Positions 36,796 through 46,972 of a stretch of 64,000 nucleotides of DNA are shown piece by piece; the stretch's first letter is position 1; every line of letters begins with the position of its first letter. Where the stretch lies: assembly GCF_000472385.1 (NCBI RefSeq), contig NZ_AWZU01000005.1:190363-254362 (forward strand), in the 5' to 3' direction. Source of the stretch: Bradyrhizobium sp. ARR65 (GTDB lineage Bacteria > Pseudomonadota > Alphaproteobacteria > Rhizobiales > Xanthobacteraceae). The position numbers and the translations under genes were made by a program. The notes below the pieces were generated by a model that did not search any database, was not told the origin of the DNA, and saw only the letters and a list, made by a program, of their open reading frames with translations.

Positions 36796-37608
36796 CGACG
36801 CTAGCGGTTCTTGAGCTATTGCTCGGTTGAGCGGCAGCTTTCAGCGAATACTCGTGAGGCGTACCGCTACGATCTAGCCGACCTTCGCAAGCGGAATCCG
36901 GTCCGCTTCAAGAGTGCGACGATTACGACGGAGATGTTACGCAAGTATCTTGAGGATATGACCACCTCGCGCAGCTTGTCGACGAGTACGGTCCGGCGGC
37001 GGATCGCCCGCCTGCGCTCTTTTTTCCGATATCTTGAAATGAGCACGTCTCTGCCGATCCGTTTACGGAATGACGCCTAAAACTTCCGCGCCGAAGGCGC
37101 CTTCCGCGCGCTCTCTCGCGTGATGAGGCCGGTCAGCTGCTCTCGGAAGGATGTCGGGCAAAAGGTGACACGCTCGCGCGAAATAGAGCTTCGGCTGATG
37201 GTTGCCACGGGCATTCGCGTCGGCGAACTTTGCAAATTGTGGACGAATGACGTTTGGCAAGATGGATCGGCGCTGCGGGAGGGATCCCGCGATCGGTTGG
37301 TCTATGTGGCTGATCCCAACTTGCGACGGGAATTGACAAAGTGGGTATCCTCGCGACCCGGCTTCTCGGGGAGCCAGGACCTCTCTTCGTCAATCGGCGG
37401 GGAACGGAGCTTGGGCTTCATTCCGTTCGCTCGAAGCTGCGGGTCGTTGGAGGACAAGCCGGCATAAAGCGCGGCGTAACCCCCATATGTTGCGACATAC
37501 CGCTGCGACGCTTCTCAAGAAGACGGAGTAGACATCAGAGTCGTTCAAAAATTGTTGGGACACTCGAGCATTGCGACCACGGGAATCTACACCCATGTGT
37601 CGAACTAA
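36796..37608 (+). pseudogene. Frameshifted XerC/D-type tyrosine recombinase
   Basis: Segments in order across frames: N-terminal SAM-like domain (FLSYCSVERQLSANTREAYRYDL..., TTSRSLSTSTVRRRIARLRSFF), then after a stop at 37078 RRRRLPRALSRDEAGQLLSE, then ATGIRVGELCKL with the first catalytic Arg, [21 protein letters not shown] (His, Arg) and [12 protein letters not shown]...GIYTHVSN (His, Tyr). All catalytic residues are encoded but the frame is broken at least three times, including a 1-nt loss near 37523. The gene is dead. It is a different subtype from the fragment at 36038, so at least two integrases once sat here. Confidence 0.8.
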
Positions 37609-37628
37609 ACGCTTCGAAGGACTCGTGA

Positions 37629-38059
37629 ACGGGCGCGCGTGCTAGGCCGTCGCGGCATGAAAAGGCGGCGGCGCCCGAGGGGCGTGCGATGATCTTGCGA
37701 CGAATGCCCATTTTCGGCCGGGTAAAGCCGGTGGTGCGACCAGTAAGTCATTGATTGTTCTTGATCCGTCGCTATCTCTTAATTAGCAGCTCTGTCGGAA
37801 GTTTCAGATGCTTATGCCAAGACGCGCTCATGCATGATGGCGCGAGCGCCGAAGATCACGCACACGCCGCCGGCGAAATAGACGACGAAGCCGACTTCGA
37901 CAGCAGCTGACGGAAATCGCGACCGCTGAAGGAAAGCTAGCCAGAAGCGAATTCTGCGCCGAGTAAAGGGAAAGCAGCTTCCTCAGATTGCCACGATCGG
38001 CACTTTATTATCGTTCGCACTGTCCTGTCCGCATTCGCCACCGGATCGAGGAGCGTGCC
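37629..38059. other. Gap with a C-terminal membrane-helix remnant
   Basis: On the minus strand, 37812-37910 reads AVEVGFVVYFAGGVCVIFGAR followed by an Ala, Ile, Met tail and TAA, a typical last transmembrane helix and tail of some transporter, but with no body upstream. I could not identify the parent family. The rest shows no gene. Confidence 0.35.
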
Positions 38060-40141
38060 GTGAACATCGTTGATGTGAGACCCACCGTCGAAGCGCCGGA
38101 CGATGATCCCTATCTCTGGCTTGAAGAGAGGGAGAGTCCTCAAGTACTGGCCTGGGTCGAGGCGCAGAACGCCGCAACAATGAATCGGTTCGCCGACAGC
38201 CGCTTTGCCGCTGACCGCGACGCGCTCAAACTGATTTTCGACCGGCCGGACAATATCCCGTTTCCCAACCGGCGCGGCAAGAAGCTGTTCAATCCCTGGC
38301 AGGACGCCGAACATCCACGCGGTTTGTGGCGGACGACATCGCTTGAGAGTTTTCGAAGCGAGGCTCCGGAATGGGATATTCTCATCGACGTCGACGCGCT
38401 CGCCGCGAGGGAAGGCGAAGATTGGGTCTGGCGCGGTGGGCTCTCGCTGCCGGGGACGCATGACCGAGCCATTGTTCACTTGTCACGTGGAGGCAAGGAC
38501 GCCGTTGTCTTGCGGGAATTCGATCTCGTCACGCGCGAATTCGTTGCGGATGGCTTCAATCTGCCTGAGGCCAGGAGCCAGGTTGCGTGGTTTGATCGCG
38601 ACACGCTGCTGCTGATGTCACCGCTCGGGCCCAATATGGCAACGAGCACAGGTTTGGCGCGCACAGTAAGGCTTTGGCGCCGCGGAACCGATCCACTGGC
38701 AGCCCCTGTGATTTTCGCAACGAAAGAAGACTATCTGGGGACCTGGGCCCAAGTCGATCGCGATGCCCCGGAGGAGCGGATTTGGTTTGTTGAGAAGCCC
38801 GGCCTGATCGATACCGATTATTGGATCGGCAACCGCAGCGGAGCTAAGACCAAAATCGACGTTCCGCCGGATGCCAACATATGGGTGCACGGCGATTGGC
38901 TTGCCGTGAAGTTGCGGACGACCTGGACCATCGCAGGACAAACCTTTGGGCCCGATAGCCTCATCGGCATTCACTTTGCCGCGTTTCTGGCCGGCGGCCG
39001 CCAGTTCGCAAAGCTGTTCGAGCCAAAGGAACGGCGCGCTTTGCAGACGTTGTTCTGGGCCGGCGATCGGCTGGTCTTGAGCATTCTGGATAACCTCAAG
39101 CCTTCCTTTGAGGCGCTGACCCCGAACGATGGCGTTTGGGCGCGCGAGACGCTCACAGGCCTGCCGGAGCTTGGCTCCGCAAACGTCTGGCCCTTCGACA
39201 CCGAAGAAGATGAAAGCAATGGCGACCTTCTTGGCATTGCGCACGATCCGCTCACGCCGCCATCGTTGTTCCTTATCGAGCCCAAAGCGCCACCCGTTCT
39301 GTTGAAGCAAGCGCCGCGCGCTTTCGATCCGGCCGGGCTCACCATCACAAGACACGAGGCGATATCGAGCGATGGCGTCCGCATTCCATATGTCCAGGCC
39401 GGGCCGCCTGGCGAAACCGGCAACGCCCCCGTGCATCTTTACGGTTATGGCGGGTTTGGACTCTCCATGCCGCCCTTTTATAACGCCTCGCTTGGCAAGC
39501 TCTGGCTCGAACGCGGCGGCACATGTGTGATTGCGCATTTGCGCGGCGGGGCCGAGTTTGGCAAAGACTGGCATGATGCTGGACGTCGCGAGGGCAAACG
39601 GCTTTCGCATGATGATTTCGCAGCGGTTGCCGCCGATCTTGTCGCGCGCGGGGTGACACGGCCTCAGCGCATCGCAGCCGAAGGCGGATCGAACGGGGGT
39701 CTGCTCATTGCGAACATGCTGACCCGCTATCCCGAGCGATTCGGCGCCTTGCTCTGTGCTGTGCCGGTCATCGACGTCCGCCGCAGCAAGAACCTGCTGG
39801 TGAGCAATGTCGGGATCGATGAATATGGCGACCCGGACAAACCAGAAGACTGGAAGTTCTTATCGGAAATCTCGGCCTATCACGTTGCCGCCCCTGGAAA
39901 GCCCTATCCGCCGATCCTGCTGACGACAAGCCGCGCGGATGACCGGGTTCATCCCGCTCATGCGCGAAAGATGGCGGCCAAGCTACAGGCCATGGGCTAT
40001 GAAGCCTATTTTTATGAGCCCGCGACGGGCGGCCATGGCGCTGGCAAAGATAACAGCGAACGGGCCGCCCTTCAGGCTCTTGGTTGCACTTTCCTCCGCC
40101 GCGCCATCGGTTGGGACACCGATGATTCCGGTCCGAGCTAA
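38060..40141 (+). CDS. Prolyl oligopeptidase family serine peptidase (S9)
   Basis: About 693 residues from a GTG at 38060 (GAGGAGCG just upstream). Start DDPYLWLEE matches S9A prolyl oligopeptidases. The middle is a beta-propeller-like region, then the alpha/beta hydrolase: YGYGGFGLSMPPFYN, HLRGGAEFGKDWHDAG, nucleophile GGSNGGLL, catalytic Asp in TSRADDRVHPAHARKM and His near TGGHGAG. No signal peptide, so it is cytoplasmic and should cleave after Pro in short peptides. It is the only large intact gene in the first 5 kb of the island. Peptide clearance would fit the proteostasis theme, which is inference. Confidence 0.88.
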   Translation: MNIVDVRPTVEAPDDDPYLWLEERESPQVLAWVEAQNAATMNRFADSRFAADRDALKLIFDRPDNIPFPNRRGKKLFNPWQDAEHPRGLWRTTSLESFRSEAPEWDILIDVDALAAREGEDWVWRGGLSLPGTHDRAIVHLSRGGKDAVVLREFDLVTREFVADGFNLPEARSQVAWFDRDTLLLMSPLGPNMATSTGLARTVRLWRRGTDPLAAPVIFATKEDYLGTWAQVDRDAPEERIWFVEKPGLIDTDYWIGNRSGAKTKIDVPPDANIWVHGDWLAVKLRTTWTIAGQTFGPDSLIGIHFAAFLAGGRQFAKLFEPKERRALQTLFWAGDRLVLSILDNLKPSFEALTPNDGVWARETLTGLPELGSANVWPFDTEEDESNGDLLGIAHDPLTPPSLFLIEPKAPPVLLKQAPRAFDPAGLTITRHEAISSDGVRIPYVQAGPPGETGNAPVHLYGYGGFGLSMPPFYNASLGKLWLERGGTCVIAHLRGGAEFGKDWHDAGRREGKRLSHDDFAAVAADLVARGVTRPQRIAAEGGSNGGLLIANMLTRYPERFGALLCAVPVIDVRRSKNLLVSNVGIDEYGDPDKPEDWKFLSEISAYHVAAPGKPYPPILLTTSRADDRVHPAHARKMAAKLQAMGYEAYFYEPATGGHGAGKDNSERAALQALGCTFLRRAIGWDTDDSGPS

Positions 40142-40490
40142 GGCGCGTAGTCATAAACGACGTTCTGTAAGCGAAGCTCTGATGATTTCCGTTTTGCTCC
40201 GAAAGCCGCGCGAATTGTTGCGCGGCGGCGAAATGAAGCGATAGGTCAAAGCGCAAAAAGCTCAGTATAAGCAAATCTAGTCCGCCATGCCCCTCTGAGC
40301 GGACCTGCATGTGAAATGTCGCAACCTTCGCTCATGTGCCAACAGGTGCTATCGGAAATGAAAATAGGCCGCCGACATAGGCGGCCTTACCTCTTCTGAT
40401 GGTCCGACATCAATCCAAGGGGGGTTATTGGTGGGGCCGAGCTCTTCTCAGCGAAGGTTCTGGGCCTCTTTTGGGCAGCCCCACGATGCG
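40142..40490. other. Intergenic stretch with one weak hairpin
   Basis: GGCCGCC (40367-40373) and GGCGGCC (40380-40386) form a 7-bp stem with a 6-nt loop, followed by a pyrimidine-rich TTACCTCTTC. It may be a terminator for the peptidase although it lies about 225 bp after the stop. Nothing else was recognised. Confidence 0.4.
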
Positions 40491-40493
40491 GGA

Positions 40494-40850
40494 CCATTCA
40501 CCGCTTATCCGGCTTCCGTGAGCTGGCCTTGCGTCGCGCCTCGATCTCCTCGCGCGTCGCCGCGTAGATCATGTCATTGTAGTCGGAGGTGATCTCCTCA
40601 TGCAGGCGCTCGGGCGCATGCGCCAGCAGGTCGCGGTCTTGCGGACCGTGCAGCGCTGGACTGGGACGCCGTCCCATACGACGGCGATCGCAGCCTCAAG
40701 CCCCGGCGTGCCGTCGACGATAACAAATTTGGGCCGCCGCAGTCCACGGCGGACTAGATCGTCGAGCACGGCCGGCCAGGCTTCGGTGCTCCCGCTGCCC
40801 ATGGCCTTGACCGCGAGCAAGATCTTCGTCCGCAAGCACGCCGATTACAG
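40494..40850 (-). pseudogene. IS256/Mutator-type transposase fragment
   Basis: Minus strand reads KILLAVKAMGSGSTEAWPAVLDDLVRRGLRRPKFVIVDGTPGLEAAIAVVWDGVPVQRCTV, a recognisable central part of IS256-family transposases (DDE element VIVDG). After CTV the frame shifts; the homologous continuation (LLAHAPERLHEEI-type, then YAATREEIEARR) is found in another frame to about 40494. Both ends of the element are missing. Confidence 0.75.
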
Positions 40851-40858
40851 TTATGCGC

Positions 40859-41257
40859 TCAGCTAACCTGAATAGAGCGCGGCTTGGCTTTTTCGGCGAA
40901 CGGCAGCATGAGCGACAGCACACCGTCATTGAGCTCAGCGGCGATCTTGCCCTGGTCGATCTTGTTGGAAAGCCGGAAGCTTCTCGAAAAGTGGCCGACA
41001 TTGTATTCGGTATACAGGGGCTGCAAGCCCTGGTATTTCGAGAAGTCGAGCTTCCCGTCGACCTTGAGCACGTCGTCCTCGACACGGATGTCGACGCTGT
41101 TCTTGTCAACGCCCGGCATTTCGAGGACGACATTCAGTCCGTCCTTCGTCTCGTAGATGTCAGCACTCGGCACGAATATCCGCGCCGGAATGGTGGTCTC
41201 TTCCTTCCTTTCGAGCTCACGCTTTTGCGCGACCTGCAGTTCCTGTTTCGAAGCCAT
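40859..41257 (-). CDS. Hsp20/alpha-crystallin small heat-shock protein (A)
   Basis: 132 residues. The alpha-crystallin domain runs from VPSADIYETKDGLNVVLEMPGVDKNSVDIRVEDDVLKV to ELNDGVLSLMLPFAEKAKPRSI, with the A-x-x-x-G-V-L type motif (ELNDGVLSL) and a C-terminal I-x-V-like end (SIQV). The N-terminus is short (about 28 residues). It binds unfolding proteins and hands them to GroEL/DnaK. Preceded by CTAGGAGGC. It follows another Hsp20 gene by 60 bp on the same strand. Confidence 0.93.
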   Translation of the reverse strand: MASKQELQVAQKRELERKEETTIPARIFVPSADIYETKDGLNVVLEMPGVDKNSVDIRVEDDVLKVDGKLDFSKYQGLQPLYTEYNVGHFSRSFRLSNKIDQGKIAAELNDGVLSLMLPFAEKAKPRSIQVS

Positions 41258-41317
41258 GTTGTGCCTCCTAGAACATCTTGCTCAACCAGATTTTCGCGGG
41301 CGACGGATGCATGTCGC

Positions 41318-41785
41318 TCAGGTAATCTTGATCGTGCGCGGCTTGTCGCTCTCAGCACGCGGAAGGAATAGCGCCAGGATGCCGTCCCGATACTCGGCCT
41401 TGATTCCATCTGGCTCGATTTGCACCGGCAATGATAGCGTGCGGTCGAACTCGCCAGAGACGCGCTCCCGACGGTGCAGGCTTGCCTCCTCGGGGTAGCC
41501 GATCGTCTTCTTGCCGAAGATGCGGATCGAATTCTCCTGGGCCTGGATCTGCAGGTCGTCTTTGTTGACGCCCGGCAGCTCAATGATGGCCAGGATGTCG
41601 TCGCCCTGCTGGAACACGTTGATCGGCGGGAACGGGCCGCGACTGGGAGTCAGATCCTGCAACCAGTCGCTGGACAGGGTCGCTTCAAGGGAGCGTTGGA
41701 GATTGAGCAGCGTGTCGAACGGATCAGCAAATCCTATGATCATGTTTGAACCCCACGGCACTTGTTGGCGGGGCGAGGAAGGCAT
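41318..41785 (-). CDS. Hsp20/alpha-crystallin small heat-shock protein (B)
   Basis: 155 residues if MPSSPRQ (41785, AGAGGGG box) is the start; MIIGFADPF (41743) is a plausible alternative. PINVFQQGDDILAIIELPGVNKDDLQIQAQENSIRIFGKK is the crystallin core, EYRDGILALFLPRAESDKPRTIKIT the end, with an I-K-I tail. A CIRCE-like element lies about 40-60 bp upstream, suggesting HrcA repression, and gene A is probably co-transcribed downstream. Confidence 0.9.
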   Translation of the reverse strand: MPSSPRQQVPWGSNMIIGFADPFDTLLNLQRSLEATLSSDWLQDLTPSRGPFPPINVFQQGDDILAIIELPGVNKDDLQIQAQENSIRIFGKKTIGYPEEASLHRRERVSGEFDRTLSLPVQIEPDGIKAEYRDGILALFLPRAESDKPRTIKIT

Positions 41786-41822
41786 CACATCGCCCCTCTG
41801 CGCGTTCATCTGGGTGGGGCTT

Positions 41823-41849
41823 TTGTCACTGTCAAGAGGCGAGTGCTAA
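41823..41849 (-). promoter_or_regulatory. CIRCE-like element, one arm degenerate
   Basis: On the minus strand TTAGCACTC (exact consensus left arm), 9-nt spacer, then CAGTGACAA (6 of 9 match to GAGTGCTAA). It lies 38 bp upstream of the Hsp20 B start. HrcA binding is plausible but weaker than at 57082. Confidence 0.55.
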
Positions 41850-41997
41850 TCGCGGGGCCTCGAACGGGACGCGCCCCAACGCGCTACGGTTTTGGTAGAA
41901 GCGAGCTCGACGAGACTTTCGATCTCGAACCGCCGGAGCGGGAAGCTCAAAGCTTCCACCTCACGCGCACTATAAATCGAATCCGGGAGGACAAGGG

Positions 41998-42225
41998 ATG
42001 GCTGCAGACTCATTGGCTCAGGTGAAGATGGGCACGGAAGCCCTCGCTCTTTGCATTGCAGGAGTTCTGTGCGAGCGCGATCCATCGCTTCTGCCCGCAT
42101 TCCGAGAGAGCGTAGAAGTGCTTTATCACGTCCTCGATGACCGCGGAGACCACGAGGCGTCGGCCATGGTCGCTGCATTTGGAAGAGCGTTGGTCGATCC
42201 GGGTTTCAAACGCCCGTCGGCTTAA
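41998..42225 (+). CDS. Small hypothetical protein, 75 aa
   Basis: ATG at 41998 follows CGGGAGGACAAGGG, a strong SD. The sequence is soluble and helix-rich: QVKMGTEALALCIAGVLCERDPSLLPAFRESVEVLYHVLDDRGDHEASAMVAAFGRAL. No family recognised. It is divergent from the Hsp20 pair, sharing the same intergenic region, so it may also be heat-regulated. Confidence 0.6.
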   Translation: MAADSLAQVKMGTEALALCIAGVLCERDPSLLPAFRESVEVLYHVLDDRGDHEASAMVAAFGRALVDPGFKRPSA

Positions 42226-42363
42226 GGGAACGTGTTGAGGGCTGAGCTCTTGGGCTACCAGGATCGCTGCTTCCGAGAAGGTCGGTGTTGAAAATACACA
42301 ATCCGGCTTCCAGTTGTAGTTTCGAATCAACTGACCGGAGCAAGACCGCCTGGGAGAAGCAAG

Positions 42364-42582
42364 ATGCGCAGTCTTCTTTTAGCTGTCCTTGTCGCGCTAC
42401 TGACGACAACTCATGCCTCGGGATCCGACAACCCGCGCCGGCCGACTGCCGCCGCGCGCTCGGCCAAGTCCTTGGACCAGCTCGTCCTTAGCACGGATCG
42501 CTCGGTTTCGCGCAAATACAGTCGCAAAGGGCACGGCATAGAGGCCGAACCGATCATCCCGGATATTTGCAAGGGTTGCTGA
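42364..42582 (+). CDS. Small exported protein, 72 aa
   Basis: ATG at 42364 follows TGGGAGAAGCAAG. A signal peptide (MRSLLLAVLVALLTTTHASGS) precedes a basic, Ser-rich mature part ending IIPDICKGC. Two C-terminal cysteines may form a disulfide or bind metal. No known family. Confidence 0.55.
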   Translation: MRSLLLAVLVALLTTTHASGSDNPRRPTAAARSAKSLDQLVLSTDRSVSRKYSRKGHGIEAEPIIPDICKGC

Positions 42583-42635
42583 CGGGGCGATGCCGCCGGC
42601 TCGGGCGGTCTATTGGTACGATCAGCGATTGAAAT

Positions 42636-43142
42636 TCAATGTACGTCTGATCGGGGTCGATTGACGCTGTCGCGAGACCGAGACAGGCTGATGCGATGCT
42701 CGGCATCCCACACAGCGAGCAGGGCGCCAAAGCCAGCGAATGCGAGAAGAAACACGACTGCCGTCACGGTTCGCACACAGCAAATATCTGCGTTGGCCAA
42801 TCGCGATAACTTCCGACGCAATGGCCGGCGGTCGGGGACGGCACGGCCTTTTCCGCCTTGGCGCCTTCGTGGCGGCCCGAGCCAGCCTGCGATTGGGTCG
42901 AGCGCATCAAGTATCTGGTTGGTGAGGCTTGCCGATGCAAGTATCGCCTGGCGCTGTGACACGCCTCCTGGATGTCGATCACTCAAAACCTCAGCATCGG
43001 CGCGTTTGCCGGAAGACGAACGCGCGTTTACCGCCGAGCCAGCCAATCGAGAATGCAGAGCTTGCGCGGCGATGAACGGCACAGCTACCGCCGCGCTGAA
43101 AACGTTAGCGAGCATGATCGCCATTACCGTTTCCGTGATCAT
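42636..43142 (-). CDS. Possible two-helix membrane protein
   Basis: 168 residues from an ATG at 43142. An N-terminal helix (VMAIMLANVFSAAVAVPFIAAQ) and a C-terminal helix (VRTVTAVVFLLAFAGFGALLAVW) flank a basic middle, a sensible membrane layout. A long open frame exists on the opposite strand too, but that one is Ser/Arg-rich without structure. No family recognised; gene status is uncertain. Confidence 0.4.
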   Translation of the reverse strand: MITETVMAIMLANVFSAAVAVPFIAAQALHSRLAGSAVNARSSSGKRADAEVLSDRHPGGVSQRQAILASASLTNQILDALDPIAGWLGPPRRRQGGKGRAVPDRRPLRRKLSRLANADICCVRTVTAVVFLLAFAGFGALLAVWDAEHRISLSRSRDSVNRPRSDVH

Positions 43143-43207
43143 GATGCCCAGTCCCTCAGTTCTGCCGAGAAGGGCCGAATTGGCCGGCCCCTGACGGCCT
43201 GTTGCTC

Positions 43208-45198
<1,991 letters not shown>

Positions 45199-45256
45199 GG
45201 CTTCTTCCTCCCACCTGTCCAGTTGCCTAGCTGCTGCGGCTGGAGAGACCCAGCCG

Positions 45257-46225
45257 CTAAATCAACTGGGTTTGATAGCTGCGACTTTCAAGGGCCGGCC
45301 GCCCGTTGTGAGTTGTGTAGCCCCTGGAGTGCCCGTCCGGGAGAACCGGCCCAGCACCATCGGCAACCTGGGCGCGGACCGCTCGCTTGACGCGCTCGAA
45401 AGCGCGCTGCTCGATCTGGCGGATGCGCTCCCGTGAGACATGGAATTGTTGCGCGAGTTCGTCGAGCGTCTTTGGCTCATCGGCGAGATATCGCGCTTCG
45501 AGGATTGTGCGCTCGCGTGCAGACAGCGCATTGAGTGCCTCCGACAGCACAGCTTGCCGACGCCGAGACTCGTCAGCATCCGTCAGAGCGCTCTCCGGAT
45601 CGGGCGAAGGGTCGAGTAGTCGGTCCTGCCATTCTTCGGTCGTCTCGTCATCACTGATCGTGAGATTGAGCGAAGCATCCCCGCGGATGCGCCGGTTCAT
45701 CTCGATTACCTCCGGTGGGCTCACCTTGAGTTCTTCGGCGATGTAGTGGACCTGGTCCGGGTGGAGATCGGATTCATCAGCGGCTGAGATCCTGTTCTTG
45801 AGCTGGCCGAGCTTGAAGAACAGTTTTTTCTGGGCAGCCGTGGTGCCCATTTTCACCAGCGACCACGATCGCAGGATATAATCCTGGACCGACGCCTTGA
45901 TCCACCACACCGCATAGGTGGTGAGCCGAAAGCCCATGGCCGGGTCGAACCGCTTGACGGCTTGCATCAAGCCAATGTTGGCTTCTGAAACAAGGTCAGC
46001 GATCGGCAGGCCATAGCGGCGATATTGCATCGCAATCTTGGCGGCCAGTCGAAGATGACTGGTGACCAGGTGGTAAGCGGCCTCGCGGTCGCCGTGATCC
46101 CGCCAGCGCCGGGCATAGGCTGTTTCTTCGGATGCCGTGAGTAGCGGGAATTTCTGAATTTCAGCGAGGTAGCGAGAGAGGCCTCCCTCTGTGGAGACAG
46201 AGGGAAGTGTTGCGATAGCCGACAT
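45257..46225 (-). CDS. rpoH: RNA polymerase heat-shock sigma factor RpoH (sigma-32)
   Basis: 322 residues. Region 2 is [44 protein letters not shown], followed by the diagnostic RpoH box ([12 protein letters not shown]). Region 4 HTH is [43 protein letters not shown] box precedes ATG. The product would direct polymerase to heat-shock promoters. Being in front of groESL it could feed forward on its own operon and on the chromosomal regulon. The C-terminal about 30 residues ([21 protein letters not shown]) are a non-conserved tail. Confidence 0.96.
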   Translation of the reverse strand: MSAIATLPSVSTEGGLSRYLAEIQKFPLLTASEETAYARRWRDHGDREAAYHLVTSHLRLAAKIAMQYRRYGLPIADLVSEANIGLMQAVKRFDPAMGFRLTTYAVWWIKASVQDYILRSWSLVKMGTTAAQKKLFFKLGQLKNRISAADESDLHPDQVHYIAEELKVSPPEVIEMNRRIRGDASLNLTISDDETTEEWQDRLLDPSPDPESALTDADESRRRQAVLSEALNALSARERTILEARYLADEPKTLDELAQQFHVSRERIRQIEQRAFERVKRAVRAQVADGAGPVLPDGHSRGYTTHNGRPALESRSYQTQLI

Positions 46226-46265
46226 GACGATCGCTCCTTCCTTCCGAAGTTGCAGGCGCGTGTGC

Positions 46266-46493
46266 CTATCGAGAGCTGGTCGCGGACTTGGTAGCGGCCT
46301 TGCTGACGACAGATCTGAACTTTCTGCGCAACTGCACAGGCAACTTTTTCAGGTAGGCTCTCGCGCTATCGAGATGACGGGCAGTCGCGGCGCCGCTTCG
46401 GGAAAGGAGCCAAGCCGATTGCCGGCCGAGCGCGCTGGTCAAATGGCTAAGGGCCCGGCTGGATTGCCGGGGAAGGATCGACAGATGTCCCAT
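46266..46493 (-). CDS. Small basic hypothetical protein, about 75 aa
   Basis: ATG at 46493 (or 46499) follows TTGGAGGAC. The product is basic and helix-prone: RALSHLTSALGRQSAWLLSRSG, then HLDSARAYLKKLPVQLRRKFRSVV. No family recognised. It is encoded on the rpoH strand, ending 40 bp before the rpoH start, so could be in the same transcript. The long frame further upstream is not convincing. Confidence 0.45.
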   Translation of the reverse strand: MGHLSILPRQSSRALSHLTSALGRQSAWLLSRSGAATARHLDSARAYLKKLPVQLRRKFRSVVSKAATKSATSSR

Positions 46494-46499
46494 ATCCAT

Positions 46500-46972
46500 G
46501 TCCTCCAAGAGCAAAATGGGTACGAGCTTGTGCCGTCCTGCGTTTAGGACCCTTGCAGGCGTCCGGTCGCAGGTGAGGCGGCCCCATAACGCCGAAGAAG
46601 CAATATTGTTCCCGACGCCGATTGAGCGCGGTCGCTCAGTAGCGCAGCAATGCGCGCAACGGCGCTGTTGCCGCAAGAGCCTTCCGGGACTCGGGGGCGC
46701 GAATGAATGCGATCTCCGCCTTGTGCTCGAGCGCCTGTTGAAGCGCGGCTTCACCACTTCCAAGGTCGCCGACTGCGAGGTGGTACCGGAGATGCCGCTG
46801 CGTAGCCACAAAGAGTTCATCCAGGTGTGGAGTGATCACCTGCTGGAAGGCGTCTCGGTCGCCTTCCAGGCCCAGGCCGCAGCCTCCTCGGTTTGGCTGG
46901 ACTGCATCGACGCCGGTGACCCCGTGTTCGGGACCTCCATCGGCGCCATGATCACCTCGCCCCTTTGCCTCC
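46500..46972. other. Unresolved region with overlapping open frames
   Basis: Both strands hold open frames (plus 46498-46992, 164 codons, and minus 46636-47019, 127 codons). The plus frame has a fairly protein-like end (KEFIQVWSDHLLEGVSVAFQAQAAASSVWLD) but an implausible basic start. No domain was recognised, so I list no gene. Confidence 0.35.

Noticed and set aside
41258..41317. ROSE-like hairpin before Hsp20 A
   Set aside because: ATGTT/AACAT can pair around the AGGAGG, but the stem is only 5 bp and lacks the ROSE signature.
42613..43194. 193-codon plus-strand frame
   Set aside because: Ser/Arg-rich, no domain; the minus-strand frame with two helices is slightly better, and even that is uncertain.
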